DNA from: an uncultured Gemmatimonadota bacterium | GTDB lineage: Bacteria > Gemmatimonadota > Gemmatimonadetes > Gemmatimonadales > GWC2-71-9 | Reading direction: 5' to 3' | Assembly (NCBI GenBank): GCA_937871775.1 | Contig: CALMOP010000051.1 | Location: 1-33,551, forward strand | Length of the DNA: 33,551 bases | Shown: positions 1-9,244 of the stretch, one piece after another | How the letters are laid out: every line of letters starts with the position of its first letter | Numbering within the stretch: the stretch's first letter is position 1 | Position numbers and translations under genes: made by a program | Notes under the pieces: generated by a model | Told to the model about the DNA's origin: nothing | Seen by the model: the letters and a program-made list of their open reading frames with translations, nothing else | Database searches by the model: none

Positions 1-710
<710 letters not shown>

Positions 711-887
711 TCATCAGGGGCTTAGGCAAGCCGCATACCCAGAAAACGCGCCGTTTTGGCAGAAACTGGCAGCTGCCTCCAGGGAGTATCCACCCCCGTC
801 AAGCCGGGACGTCGGACGCACACAGGATCTGCGGAAGGCAGGACCGGGCGGCAGGTATCCGTGCGATCTCGCGTTTAGGTTTTGTCC

Positions 888-1610
888 ATGTTCCCCATCC
901 GGGATGAGAATCCGACCCTGCATACGCCGGTCACCACGGTCCTGCTCATCGGCCTGAATGTCGCCGCCTGGGTGTTGCTGCAGGGGATGGGGCACGAGCC
1001 GGGGCTGTCCCGCTCGGTGTGTGAGTTGGGCCTCGTCCCGGGCGATTTCCTGGCGCGGCTCCCCGAGGGGTTCCAGATTCCGCTGAACGACGGCATGGCG
1101 TGCATCATCACGGCGGGCCGTGCCTGGTACGCGCCGCTGACCTCGATGTTCATGCATGGCAACTGGCTGCATCTCCTCGGCAACATGTGGTTCCTGTGGA
1201 TCTTCGGGAACAACGTCGAGGACGTGATGGGGCGGGGACGCTTCTTCCTCTTCTATCTGCTGTGCGGGCTGGCCGCCGTCGCGGCCCAGATTGCGGCGAA
1301 CCCCGACTCGGCCGTTCCGATGGTCGGTGCCTCCGGTGCCATCGGCGGAGTGATGGGGGCCTATACCCTGCTGTTCCCGCGAGCCCGCATTCACACCTTC
1401 GTCTTCCTCTTCTTTGTCGATGTTCCCGCGTTGTTCATGCTGGGCTACTGGTTCCTGCTCCAGCTGGCGGGCGGCGCGATGACGATGGATGGTGGGGGAG
1501 TGGCCTTCTGGGCGCACGTCGGCGGATTTCTGGCCGGTCTGCTCCTGGTTCCTGTGTTCCGGGACCGGGACCTGTACGCGGCCCACCGCCGGATGGCCCG
1601 CTTCGCGTGA
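888..1610 (+). CDS. Rhomboid-family intramembrane serine protease
   Basis: Polytopic membrane protease that cleaves transmembrane substrates within the bilayer. From the ATG at 888 it has 240 residues. The catalytic serine is in the GASG motif (Ser149) and the partner histidine in WAHVGG (His210). The HGNWLHLLGNMWFLWIFG stretch matches the conserved TM2 region that carries the oxyanion/HxxxN signature. About six hydrophobic segments are visible, the usual bacterial rhomboid core. The track starts at a TTG (882). I prefer the ATG at 888 because AGG at 877-879 sits 8 nt upstream. The stop overlaps the deoC start (GTGA), so the two are probably co-translated, although no functional link is known. 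The substrate cannot be inferred. Confidence 0.92.
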   Translation: MFPIRDENPTLHTPVTTVLLIGLNVAAWVLLQGMGHEPGLSRSVCELGLVPGDFLARLPEGFQIPLNDGMACIITAGRAWYAPLTSMFMHGNWLHLLGNMWFLWIFGNNVEDVMGRGRFFLFYLLCGLAAVAAQIAANPDSAVPMVGASGAIGGVMGAYTLLFPRARIHTFVFLFFVDVPALFMLGYWFLLQLAGGAMTMDGGGVAFWAHVGGFLAGLLLVPVFRDRDLYAAHRRMARFA

Positions 1611-2335
1611 GCCGGGACCCTTCAACCTCCCTTCCCTGGCTGGCGCCGTTCATTCAGGACGGCCTGGCCGCGCGGGTCGATCACACCTGCCTCAGGCCCG
1701 AGGCCACCGACGCAGATATCGGGGCCCTCTGCCGGCAGGCTCTCGACCACGGGTTCGGTACGGTCTGTGTGAACGGCCAATGGGTCAGCACTGCCTCGTG
1801 CCGGCTCCACGGCAGCCCGGTCCGGGTGGCCGCAGTCGTGGGCTTCCCGCTGGGGGCTTCCGGCCCTGCGGCGAAAGTGGCGGAGACCCGGCTGGCAGTG
1901 ACCGATGGCGCCGGTGAGATCGACGTGGTCGCCGCCTTGGGATGGATCCGCTCCCGCCGCTGGGACCTGGTGCGCGATGAAATCGCAGGGGTCGTGGAGG
2001 CGGCCGCGGGTCGCCTGGTCAAGGTGATCCTCGAAACGGCGGCGCTTTCGCCCGAGGAGATTCAGCGGAGCTGTGAGGCGGTGCTGGCGGGTGGAGCGGG
2101 GATGCTCAAGACGTCGACCGGATTCCACCCGGCCGGGGGAGCGACTCCGGAGGCTGTCCGTTTGCTCCGCCGCTCGGTCGCGGATCGGGCCGGGGTCAAG
2201 GCGTCCGGTGGGATCCGGACAATGGCCGCCGCGGTGGAGTTGCTTCGGTCGGGCGCTGACCGTATCGGGACCTCGTCCGCCGTCGAGTGGGGCCTGGCTG
2301 TCGGGTCTCCGGCGCTCGGGGAGCTGCTCCGGTAG
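1607..2335 (+). CDS. deoC: Deoxyribose-phosphate aldolase
   Basis: Cytosolic class I aldolase that splits 2-deoxyribose-5-phosphate into glyceraldehyde-3-phosphate and acetaldehyde in deoxynucleoside catabolism. The track ORF from 1100 begins with out-of-frame sequence under the rhomboid gene. The real start is the GTG at 1607, which overlaps the rhomboid stop as GTGA and gives 242 residues, close to the family length. The Schiff-base lysine is in MLKTSTG (Lys168), the proton-relay lysine in VKASGGIR (Lys198), and the conserved aspartate in EIDVV (Asp106). An RVDHT motif near residue 23 is typical of the N-terminus. It converges on ppx with a 13-nt gap. It complements the purine nucleoside phosphorylase at about 20 kb in nucleoside use. 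Confidence 0.96.
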   Translation: MSRDPSTSLPWLAPFIQDGLAARVDHTCLRPEATDADIGALCRQALDHGFGTVCVNGQWVSTASCRLHGSPVRVAAVVGFPLGASGPAAKVAETRLAVTDGAGEIDVVAALGWIRSRRWDLVRDEIAGVVEAAAGRLVKVILETAALSPEEIQRSCEAVLAGGAGMLKTSTGFHPAGGATPEAVRLLRRSVADRAGVKASGGIRTMAAAVELLRSGADRIGTSSAVEWGLAVGSPALGELLR

Positions 2336-2348
2336 CGTAACGGGCTGG

Positions 2349-3902
2349 CTACACCGCGGGCTCGATCACGACCTTTCGGGCGACCACCCGGGTCAGCACG
2401 TCGGCCTGTTCGGTCGCCCCCCAGCATTCCAGCGCGAGATCCGCCTCGGAGAACCGGGGTACGGCGCGGATGGTGACCCGCGTGGGGCAGACCTCCAGGG
2501 CAACCTTTTCGACGCTCGCGGTGTGGCCCCGGTCCAGGCCTTCCGCGATCCGCAGAATCCCCGCCAGCCGACGGATGATGGCCTGATCCTCACGGGGCAT
2601 GCCGCGAAACACCCGATGCTTCTTTCGCGGGCCCCGGCGGCGGTGATACCGGCTGATCAGGGCCACCAGCTGGCGCTCACGCGGGCTAAACGGCAGTCGC
2701 TCGCCATGCATGATCAACTGGTAGCTGTGCTTGTGATGGGCGCGGTAGCTCACCAGCTGCCCCACATCGTGCAGCAGGGCCGCGGCTTCGAGCAGGGCCC
2801 GTTCCTCGGCCCCCGGGTCGAGCACATCCACCAGGAGATCAAAGAGGTTGAGCGCCAGCAGCCGGACGTGCTCGACATGGCGCCGATCGGAGTGACAGCG
2901 TTCGGCGAACTCCCGGATCAGTCGCAGCGGTTCCACCGCCGCGGGAGAGGCGTCGGCGCCGGCCATCTCCAGCAGCAGGCCCTCCCGCAGGCCGAAGGCG
3001 CTGATCTTCACCTCGCGCGCCTCGATCCGCTCCAGCAGCTCCGCGGTGACCGCGAGGCCGGCCACGATGATGTCGGCCCGCTGGGGATTGAGTCCCTCCA
3101 CCTGGGCCCGCTTCTCCGGACTCAGGCTGGCCAGCCAGTCCAGCAGATGTTCGACTTCGGCGATGCTGACGGTCGTCCCGTGCACCGGGTCGGCGGGAGA
3201 GAGGCCTCGTCGGGCCGCCACCATTCGCCCGAGGTTGGTGAAGGATCCCCCGGAGCCGATCAGGGTGCCGGCAGTCCAGTCGCGCATCGGCAGCTTGCGC
3301 CGGAATTGTCGCCGGGCGTACTCGCGGAGTTTGCGAACCGCCACGCGCTGCTCCGGCTTGCCGCCAAGGTGGAGCTCGGTGAGCCGTACCGCGCCGAAGG
3401 GCAGGGAGAGGGTGTGCTCGATCAGCCCGTCCACCGCGCTGATCAGCTCCAGGCTGCCACCCCCGATGTCGGCCACCACGGTCCGCCCGCCCTCCAGGGG
3501 AAAGTGGTGAGCCACCGACCGGTACGAGAGGGCGGCCTCGGTACCGGCGTCGATGATCCGGAGTCCGAGTCCGGTGTCGGCTCGGACCCGGGCCACGAAC
3601 GCCTCCCCGTTGGTCGCTTCCCGCACCGCGGCGGTGGCCACGGCGGCGATCCGGGTCACGCCCCGCCGCTCGCACACCCCCTGCATCCGGGTGAGCGCCT
3701 CCAGGGCGCGGTCCATGGCGGCCGGGTCGAGTCGCCCGGTCTGGGCGACCCCCGCGGCCAGCCGGGGTTGCTCCTTGATCTCGTCGATCACGCTCAGGCC
3801 GGAGTGGGGCCCGTATTCGGCCACCAGCAGACGGATCGAGTTGGAGCCGACATCAATCGCGGCCAGTCGCTCGCGGCGCTCCGGCAGGGGCACGACGGTC
3901 AT
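2349..3902 (-). CDS. ppx: Ppx/GppA exopolyphosphatase with C-terminal HD domain
   Basis: A 517-residue enzyme of the ASKHA fold that releases phosphate from the ends of polyphosphate; related members hydrolyse pppGpp. The N-terminus has the phosphate-1 loop AIDVGSNSIRLLVAE (about residues 15-29), then a TAAVREATNG segment, the ADIGGGSLEL phosphate-2 motif and GSGGSFTNLG. The last ~200 residues form an HD-type helical domain with LLHDVGQL and a distal GILRIAEGLDRGH motif, the architecture of full-length E. coli Ppx/GppA. Its ATG overlaps the phoU stop (ATGA), so it closes the pstCAB-B-phoU operon. That placement suggests polyphosphate is mobilised together with phosphate uptake. Whether Ppx or GppA activity dominates cannot be told from sequence. 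Confidence 0.93.
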   Translation of the reverse strand: MTVVPLPERRERLAAIDVGSNSIRLLVAEYGPHSGLSVIDEIKEQPRLAAGVAQTGRLDPAAMDRALEALTRMQGVCERRGVTRIAAVATAAVREATNGEAFVARVRADTGLGLRIIDAGTEAALSYRSVAHHFPLEGGRTVVADIGGGSLELISAVDGLIEHTLSLPFGAVRLTELHLGGKPEQRVAVRKLREYARRQFRRKLPMRDWTAGTLIGSGGSFTNLGRMVAARRGLSPADPVHGTTVSIAEVEHLLDWLASLSPEKRAQVEGLNPQRADIIVAGLAVTAELLERIEAREVKISAFGLREGLLLEMAGADASPAAVEPLRLIREFAERCHSDRRHVEHVRLLALNLFDLLVDVLDPGAEERALLEAAALLHDVGQLVSYRAHHKHSYQLIMHGERLPFSPRERQLVALISRYHRRRGPRKKHRVFRGMPREDQAIIRRLAGILRIAEGLDRGHTASVEKVALEVCPTRVTIRAVPRFSEADLALECWGATEQADVLTRVVARKVVIEPAV

Positions 3903-4618
3903 GCGGGCTTCACCTTCCCGGTGGTGCCCGAGTTCCGGGGTTCGCCCCGGTCCTCGGCGTGGTGCTTGATCGATTTCCCCTCGACCAGGAAAACTACGTC
4001 CTCGGCGACGTTGGTCGCCAGATCCGCCACCCGCTCCAGGTTGCGGCTCACCAGGAACAGCTCCATGCCGGCGCCGATCATGTGCGGATCCTCCATCATA
4101 TGGGTGAGCAGGATCCGGAACACCGAGCGATGCAGGGCGTCCACCTTGTCGTCGCGGAGACAGATCTGGCGGGCCTCGGTCGCGTCACCGCGGATGAAGG
4201 CCTCCAGCGCGTCGGAGAGCATGTCCCGGGCCAGCCGGGCCATCTCGACGATCTCCGGTTCCGGGGCGATGGGCCGGGCCTGCGCCAGCCGCGCGGCGGA
4301 CTGCGCGATGTTCACGGCGTGATCACCGACCCGTTCGAGATCGTTGGCGATCTTGAGTGCCGAGGTGAGCATGCGAAGGTCTCGCGCCATGGGCTGCTGC
4401 AGGGCCAGCAGATTGATGCAGGTTTCCTCGATCTCCATCTCCATCCCGTCGATGATCCGATCATTGCGGATGACGATCTCGGCCTTGCCACTGTCCCGCT
4501 CCAGCAGGGCCTCGACCGCCAGGCCCAGGGCCGCTTCGGCCTCACCGGACATGGTGAGGAGCCGGACCTTCACGTCGTTCAGCTCGTCGTGAAAGTGGCG
4601 ATGCATGTCGGTGTTCAT
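3899..4618 (-). CDS. phoU: Phosphate signalling/transport regulator PhoU
   Basis: Cytosolic adaptor that links PstB transporter status to PhoR and keeps the Pho regulon off when phosphate is plentiful. The track ORF (to 4849) is too long; the real start is the ATG at 4618, which overlaps the pstB stop as ATGA and gives 239 residues, normal for PhoU. Two three-helix PhoU repeats are visible, each with a metal-binding signature: [15 protein letters not shown] in the first half and [15 protein letters not shown] in the second. The C-terminal ~20 residues are polar and probably disordered. It lies between pstB and ppx, the standard order in many bacteria. Confidence 0.96.
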   Translation of the reverse strand: MNTDMHRHFHDELNDVKVRLLTMSGEAEAALGLAVEALLERDSGKAEIVIRNDRIIDGMEMEIEETCINLLALQQPMARDLRMLTSALKIANDLERVGDHAVNIAQSAARLAQARPIAPEPEIVEMARLARDMLSDALEAFIRGDATEARQICLRDDKVDALHRSVFRILLTHMMEDPHMIGAGMELFLVSRNLERVADLATNVAEDVVFLVEGKSIKHHAEDRGEPRNSGTTGKVKPA

Positions 4619-5481
4619 CCGAATCTCCCGGTGATGTATGCCTCGGTGCGTTCCTGGGCCGGGGCGGTGAAAACCCGCTCGGTGTCTCCGAACTCGATCA
4701 GCTCGCCTCGGTCGAAGAAGGCGGTCCAGTCGCTCACCCGGGCGGCCTGCTGCATGTTGTGGGTGACGATGACGATGGTGTAGTCCCGCTTCAACTCGAC
4801 TAGCAGTTCCTCGATCTTCTGGGTCGCGATCGGGTCCAGCGCCGAGCACGGTTCGTCCATGAGCAGCACCTCAGGCTGGTTCCCCAGGGCCCGGGCCAGG
4901 CACAGGCGCTGCTGCTGGCCGCCGGAGAGGCTGGTGCCGGGCTCGTCCAGCCGGTCCTTGACCTCGTCCCACAGGGCAGCCTGGCGCAGGCTTCGCTCGA
5001 CCAGCTCGGGCAGGTCGCGCTGGCTCACCAGCCGGTTGAGCGCGGGGCCGTAGGCGACGTTGTCGTAAATGGACTTGGGAAAGGGATTGGGCCGCTGAAA
5101 CACCATACCCACGCGCTGCCGCAGGGAGACCAGATCCATGCTGCGGCTGAGCACTGAGGTAGTGCCCAGCAACAGGTCACCCTCGTACCGTGCCGTCGGG
5201 ATCAGGTCGTGCAGCCGGTTCACGGAACGCAGGAAGGTCGACTTGCCGCATCCGGAGGGTCCGATGATCGCGGTGACGGCCTTCTCGGGAATCTCGAGGC
5301 TGATGTCCCTAAGGGTCAGCTGGTCGCCACCGTAGGAGAACTGGAAGCCCCGGGCGGCGATGGCAGTCCGGGCCGGCCCGCCCGGTGGCGGGCTCCCCCT
5401 GCGCCGGGACAATGTGGTCCGGAACACTGGAAAAGCGGCCGAGGAGGCTGGGGCCGAGCGATCTGGGGTCATGGTGGTCAT
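4615..5481 (-). CDS. pstB: Phosphate ABC transporter ATP-binding protein PstB (distal copy, with N-terminal extension)
   Basis: ATPase subunit of the PstSCAB high-affinity phosphate importer, on the cytosolic membrane face. It has 288 residues; about 40 polar residues, rich in Pro, Ser and Arg, precede the conserved start of the ABC domain. Walker A is GPSGCGKST, the Q-loop region is [10 protein letters not shown], the signature is LSGGQQQR and Walker B is [13 protein letters not shown], the classic PstB form. It is the second of two tandem pstB genes. Its start overlaps the stop of the upstream copy (ATGA) and its stop overlaps phoU (ATGA). ATG codons exist at 5481 and 5472; I keep the first because it makes the overlap. 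Confidence 0.95.
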   Translation of the reverse strand: MTTMTPDRSAPASSAAFPVFRTTLSRRRGSPPPGGPARTAIAARGFQFSYGGDQLTLRDISLEIPEKAVTAIIGPSGCGKSTFLRSVNRLHDLIPTARYEGDLLLGTTSVLSRSMDLVSLRQRVGMVFQRPNPFPKSIYDNVAYGPALNRLVSQRDLPELVERSLRQAALWDEVKDRLDEPGTSLSGGQQQRLCLARALGNQPEVLLMDEPCSALDPIATQKIEELLVELKRDYTIVIVTHNMQQAARVSDWTAFFDRGELIEFGDTERVFTAPAQERTEAYITGRFG

Positions 5482-6242
5482 CCGAATCGTCCCGTGATGT
5501 AGGCTTCCGTCCGTGCTTCCCTCGGGGTAGTGAAGAGCTGCCGAGTGGCACCGGTTTCGACCATGGTGCCCATGTAGAAGAAGCTGGTGGTGTCGCTGAC
5601 TCGCGCGGCCTGCTGCAGGTTGTGGGTGACGATCACGATGGTAAACTCGCGCTTCAGCGCGAAGACCAGCTCTTCGATCCGCTGGGTTCCGCCCGGATCC
5701 AGGGATGCGGTCGGCTCGTCCAGCAGGATCACCTCCGGCCTGGGCGCGAGGGTGCGGGCGATGCAGAGCCGCTGCTGCTGGCCGCCGGAAAGCGCCAGCG
5801 CGCTGCCGCGCAACCGGTCCTTGACCTCATCCCACAGCGCCGCCTGCTTCAGCGAATGTTCCACCACGCCATCGAGCTCGGAGCGCCCCGGCCGGCCGTT
5901 CACCCGCAGCCCCGCCGCCACGTTGTCATACACGGACATCGTGGGGAAGGGTGTCGGTTTCTGGAACACCATGCCTATGCGGCGACGCAGCTGCATCGGA
6001 CTGACCCGGCTGGCGTAGATGTCCTCGCCGTCCAGCAGCACCCGGCCGGTGATCCAGCCTTCCTCCGACAGCTCGTGCATCCGGTTCAGGGTGCGGAGAA
6101 AGGTCGACTTGCCGCACCCCGACGGGCCGATCAGGGCGTTGACGGTGTTCGCCTGAAATGTGATGGACACGTCCTTGACTGCGGTGAACTTGCCGTACAT
6201 CGCCGTGAGTCGGGCCGTCGCCAGCCGCACCGTCTCAGCCAT
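5478..6242 (-). CDS. pstB: Phosphate ABC transporter ATP-binding protein PstB (proximal copy)
   Basis: Second PstB-type ATPase, 254 residues, the usual family length. Walker A is GPSGCGKST, followed by [10 protein letters not shown], the signature LSGGQQQR, and Walker [17 protein letters not shown]. The Walker B stretch differs from the canonical DEPCSALDP seen in the neighbouring copy. Both proteins end in the same [13 protein letters not shown]-like tail, which suggests duplication, yet they differ throughout. Its ATG overlaps the end of pstA by 8 nt. Both copies keep every catalytic ABC motif, so either homodimers or a PstB1-PstB2 heterodimer is possible; the sequence does not decide. Confidence 0.94.
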   Translation of the reverse strand: MAETVRLATARLTAMYGKFTAVKDVSITFQANTVNALIGPSGCGKSTFLRTLNRMHELSEEGWITGRVLLDGEDIYASRVSPMQLRRRIGMVFQKPTPFPTMSVYDNVAAGLRVNGRPGRSELDGVVEHSLKQAALWDEVKDRLRGSALALSGGQQQRLCIARTLAPRPEVILLDEPTASLDPGGTQRIEELVFALKREFTIVIVTHNLQQAARVSDTTSFFYMGTMVETGATRQLFTTPREARTEAYITGRFG

Positions 6243-7080
6243 TCAGGGTGAACCGCCGTCCGGTCGCCAGCCGCGCGAGCAGACTCAGGGTCAGCACCAC
6301 CAGGATCAGCACCAGCGCGGCCGCCCAGGCGAACCGATGCCACTCCTCGTAGGGGCCAGTCGCGTACTGGTACACGGTGAGCGGCAGCGCCGCCATCGGC
6401 TGGGTGATATCCAGTGAGAAGTACTGGCTGCCCAATGCCGTCAACAGGAGAGGCGCAGTTTCTCCCGCGATCCGCGCGATCGAGAGCAGGCTGCCGGTCA
6501 CGATGCCGGGCAGCGCCGTGCGGAGCACTATGGCCAGGCTGGTCCGCCATCTCGGATACCCCAGGGCCAGGGCTGCTTCCCGAAGCGAGTGTGGCACCAG
6601 CCGAATCAGCTCCTCGGTGGTGCGCATGACCATGGGGATCATGAGCATCGCCAGGGCACAGCTGCCGGCCAGACCGGAAAAGTGCCTTACCCGGGCCACG
6701 ATGAGGGTCCAGGCGAATACTCCCACGACGATGGATGGCGTGCCATTCATGACGTCCGCGAGGAACCGGGTCAGCTTCGCCAGCCGGGCTCCCGGGTATT
6801 CAGCGCAATAGATACCGGCTCCGACCCCGACCGGAACGCCCACCAGACTCGCCGTGCCGACGATGAGCAGGGTGCCGACGATCGCGTTGGCCACCCCGCC
6901 GCCGGTCTCTCCGGCAGGGACCGGCACCCGGGTGAAGAAGGCGATCGAGAGGCTGCCCGCTCCCTTGATGACCAGGTTCAGCAGGATGAAGACCAGGGGC
7001 AGGACCGCCACGATCACGGCGAGGATCATGAGGCCCACCATGCCGTTGCTGACCCAGCGCCGCAGGACGCGTCGGTTCAC
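6235..7080 (-). CDS. pstA: Phosphate ABC transporter permease PstA
   Basis: Inner-membrane permease subunit of the phosphate importer. The track ORF extends to 7644 in a frame that lies over pstC. The real start is the GTG at 7080, overlapping the pstC stop as GTGA and giving 281 residues. About six membrane segments are visible. The binding-protein-dependent permease loop that contacts the ATPase appears as [16 protein letters not shown], with the EAA motif in the third quarter. [14 protein letters not shown] near residue 230 is typical of PstA. It ends inside the start of the proximal pstB. Partners are PstC, PstB and PstS. Confidence 0.95.
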   Translation of the reverse strand: MNRRVLRRWVSNGMVGLMILAVIVAVLPLVFILLNLVIKGAGSLSIAFFTRVPVPAGETGGGVANAIVGTLLIVGTASLVGVPVGVGAGIYCAEYPGARLAKLTRFLADVMNGTPSIVVGVFAWTLIVARVRHFSGLAGSCALAMLMIPMVMRTTEELIRLVPHSLREAALALGYPRWRTSLAIVLRTALPGIVTGSLLSIARIAGETAPLLLTALGSQYFSLDITQPMAALPLTVYQYATGPYEEWHRFAWAAALVLILVVLTLSLLARLATGRRFTLNG

Positions 7081-8048
7081 AGACCCTTGCCTCCGCCGGA
7101 GCCACGGGCGACCCGCCAGATCAGCAGCCGCGCCAGGGCATTGACCAGGACCGTGACCAGGAACAGCAGGAAGGCGACGTAGGCCAGGGCGCTGAAGTGC
7201 AGATCGGTCGCGGCCTCGGAGAACTCGTTGGCGATCACGGCCGCCATGGTGTAACCGGGTGCGAACAGGGAGGCGGAGATGGCGTTGCGGTTCCCGATCA
7301 GCATCGTCACCGCCATGGTCTCGCCCAGCGCCCGACCCAGGCCGAGGATGATGGCGCCGAGGATGCCCGACCGGGCGTAGGGGATGATGGCCGACATCAC
7401 CGCCTCCCACCGGGTCGCGCCCAGGGCGAGCGCGGCCTCGCGCTGACTTCCCGGGACCGCGATCAGGACCTCCCGCGCCACCGACATGATGAATGGCATG
7501 ATCATGATGGCCAGGATGATGCTCGCCGACAGCATCGACGGCCCGTAGATCGGCCCCTGAAAGAAGGGCAGGAATCCCAGCCCCGACCGGAGCACCGGAA
7601 ACACGAACTTCTTGAGGATCGGGATCAGGACGTAGATGCCCCACAGGCCGTAGACCACACTGGGGATCGCGGCGAGCAACTCGATCAGGAACGCGATCGG
7701 CTGGCGCAGGACTCGCGGGGCGAACTCAGTGATGTAGATCGCCACGCCCAGGGAGAGTGGCACCGCGATCAGCAGGGCCAGGAACGAGGACAGGAGCGTC
7801 CCCGCAATGAGTGGGAAGGCACCGAACTCCTCGGCTACCGGGTCCCAGGTGCTCCCGGTGACGAAGCCGAGTCCGTAGCGCGAGATCGCGAGCCTGGCCC
7901 CCGAGTGCAGCTCCAGCAGCAGGAACAGCAACAGGATGGGGATCGCGAGCGCCGCAATGGTCAGGGCGACCCGGAACATCCGGTCTCCCGCCCGGGAACC
8001 CTCCAGACCCCGGGCGGTGCTGGTACCTGGAAGGGATGGTGCGGCCAT
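7077..8048 (-). CDS. pstC: Phosphate ABC transporter permease PstC
   Basis: Inner-membrane permease partner of PstA. From the ATG at 8048 it has 323 residues. About six membrane segments follow a short basic N-terminus. The EAA loop is [17 protein letters not shown], and GLGRALGETMAVTMLIGNRN is the strongly conserved PstC stretch. The track begins at a GTG (8087), but that codon lies inside the phased Pho-like repeats (8081-8109), and a -10-like TACACT ends 7 nt before the ATG at 8048. I therefore prefer the ATG, possibly translated from a leaderless message. It is the first gene of the pstC-A-B-B-phoU-ppx run and is separated from pstS by a hairpin terminator. Confidence 0.94.
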   Translation of the reverse strand: MAAPSLPGTSTARGLEGSRAGDRMFRVALTIAALAIPILLLFLLLELHSGARLAISRYGLGFVTGSTWDPVAEEFGAFPLIAGTLLSSFLALLIAVPLSLGVAIYITEFAPRVLRQPIAFLIELLAAIPSVVYGLWGIYVLIPILKKFVFPVLRSGLGFLPFFQGPIYGPSMLSASIILAIMIMPFIMSVAREVLIAVPGSQREAALALGATRWEAVMSAIIPYARSGILGAIILGLGRALGETMAVTMLIGNRNAISASLFAPGYTMAAVIANEFSEAATDLHFSALAYVAFLLFLVTVLVNALARLLIWRVARGSGGGKGL

Positions 8049-8055
8049 GGCGGGC

Positions 8056-8061
8056 AGTGTA
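8056..8061 (-). promoter_or_regulatory. Candidate -10 box of the pstC operon
   Basis: On the minus strand the hexamer reads TACACT, four of six bases matching TATAAT. It lies 7 nt before the pstC ATG and 19 nt downstream of the phased repeats. No -35 box is evident, as expected for a PhoB-activated promoter. This is a motif reading only. Confidence 0.4.
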
Positions 8062-8080
8062 CCGGGCCCTCCCCCGTGGG

Positions 8081-8109
8081 CGGTCACGTTGATGTAACGG
8101 ACCTGTCAC
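8081..8109 (-). promoter_or_regulatory. Candidate Pho box before pstC (three heptamers, 11-bp period)
   Basis: On the plus strand three heptamers are spaced by exactly 4 nt: CGGTCAC, ATGTAAC, CTGTCAC, starting at 8081, 8092 and 8103. PhoB half-sites in E. coli (CTGTCAT) repeat with the same 11-bp period. On the coding strand of pstC they read GTGACAG, GTTACAT, GTGACCG, so orientation relative to the gene is opposite to the E. coli arrangement. The array overlaps the alternative GTG start of pstC, which argues against that start. Confidence 0.6.
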
Positions 8110-8127
8110 GCCGGGGTGGAAATGACA

Positions 8128-8153
8128 GGCGGCGGGGGAAGACCCCCGCCGCC
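8128..8153 (-). terminator. Hairpin terminator after pstS
   Basis: A perfect inverted repeat with an 11-bp GC-only stem (GGCGGCGGGGG / CCCCCGCCGCC) and a 4-nt loop lies 31 nt past the pstS stop and before the pstC promoter region. On the minus strand a short TGTCATTTCC follows rather than a clean U-tract, so it is an imperfect intrinsic terminator. It would separate the porin-pstS transcript from the pstC operon or act as a 3' stabiliser that raises PstS levels. Confidence 0.7.
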
Positions 8154-8184
8154 CGATCCCGACAGCCCAAAGTCGTGTGTCGGG

Positions 8185-9210
8185 CTACTTCAGGCCCTTG
8201 ATACGCTCCTGCTCCAGCCTGATCACCTCGGCTGGCAGCGAGGCATACTGCAGCTGGTTCGCCATCTGCTGTGCCTCGTCGGTCAGCATCCAGGACAGAA
8301 AGTCCTTCAGCGCCTTGGACTTGGCGGCGTCCTTGAGCTTGGGACGCACCAGCAGCCAGGTAAAGGAAGAGATGGGATAGGAATCCTTGCCGGGTGCGTT
8401 GGTGATCGACACCCGGAAGTCGGTGCCCTTGTCGAATTTCGCGCTTGCGGCGGCGGCAGTGACACCGGCCAGCGATGGCACGATGTAGTCCCCTGCAGGG
8501 TTCTTCACCTGGGCATACGGGAGCTTGTTGGCGACCGCATAGATCAATTCGACGTATCCGATCGTTCCTTCAGTCTGCTTGACCTCCTGGGTCACCCCCT
8601 CGTTGCCCTTGCCGCCGAGTCCGACGGGCCAGTTCACCGAGGTGGCCTTGCCGACCTTGTCCTTCCACTCCGGCGAGACCTTGCTGAGGTAATCGGTGAA
8701 GATGTAGGAGGTGCCTGACCCGTCCGACCGGTGCACCACGATCAGGTCCGCGTTGGGAAGCTTCACGCCGGGGTTCAGGGCGGCGAGCCGGGAATCGTTC
8801 CACTTGGTGATGCGACCCAGAAAGATGTCGGCGATCGTCGGACCATCCAGCTTGAGCTGAGTGTCACCCAGCGCGGGGACATTCCAGGTCAGGACCACCG
8901 CACCCATGACGGTTGGCAGGTGCAGCACTTCCCCCTGCACGGTGGTCATCTGGTCGTTCGACATCGGGCCATCGGAAGCACCGAAGTCCACCGTGCCCTC
9001 GGTGTATTGCCGGATGCCGGCGCCGGAGCCGACCGACTGATAGTTGATCTGCACCCCGGTCTTCTGATGATAGGCGTCAAACCACTTGGTGTAGATCGGA
9101 TTCGGGAACGTGGCCCCGGCTCCAGTCAGGGTGGTCTGGGCTGTCGCGGGCGTGGCGCCGAAGAGCAGCGCCAGGGCGCCCAGCGTCAAGGGGGAGGAAA
9201 TGCGTCGCAT
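8185..9210 (-). CDS. pstS: Periplasmic phosphate-binding protein PstS
   Basis: Solute-binding protein that delivers phosphate to PstCA. The track start (9309) lies in the upstream porin gene. The ATG at 9210 has GGAG 9 nt upstream and begins a clean Sec signal peptide (MRRISS, hydrophobic core, ATPATAQ cleavage region) without a lipobox cysteine, so the mature protein is soluble and periplasmic. It has 341 residues. Phosphate-binding signatures are GAGATFPNPIY at the mature N-terminus, SVGSGAGI, DFGASDGPMS and HRSDGSGTSYIFTDYL. It sits 34 nt after the porin gene on the same strand and ends before a strong hairpin, so porin and pstS probably form one phosphate-controlled transcript. Confidence 0.96.
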   Translation of the reverse strand: MRRISSPLTLGALALLFGATPATAQTTLTGAGATFPNPIYTKWFDAYHQKTGVQINYQSVGSGAGIRQYTEGTVDFGASDGPMSNDQMTTVQGEVLHLPTVMGAVVLTWNVPALGDTQLKLDGPTIADIFLGRITKWNDSRLAALNPGVKLPNADLIVVHRSDGSGTSYIFTDYLSKVSPEWKDKVGKATSVNWPVGLGGKGNEGVTQEVKQTEGTIGYVELIYAVANKLPYAQVKNPAGDYIVPSLAGVTAAAASAKFDKGTDFRVSITNAPGKDSYPISSFTWLLVRPKLKDAAKSKALKDFLSWMLTDEAQQMANQLQYASLPAEVIRLEQERIKGLK

Positions 9211-9244
9211 CGATACGGTCTCCAACTTCGAAGGAGTAAGGAAC

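Noticed and set aside
2073-4322. 749-residue plus-strand ORF
   Set aside because: It lies antisense to ppx and phoU and over the end of deoC. It has no recognisable domain and is the mirror of GC-rich coding sequence.
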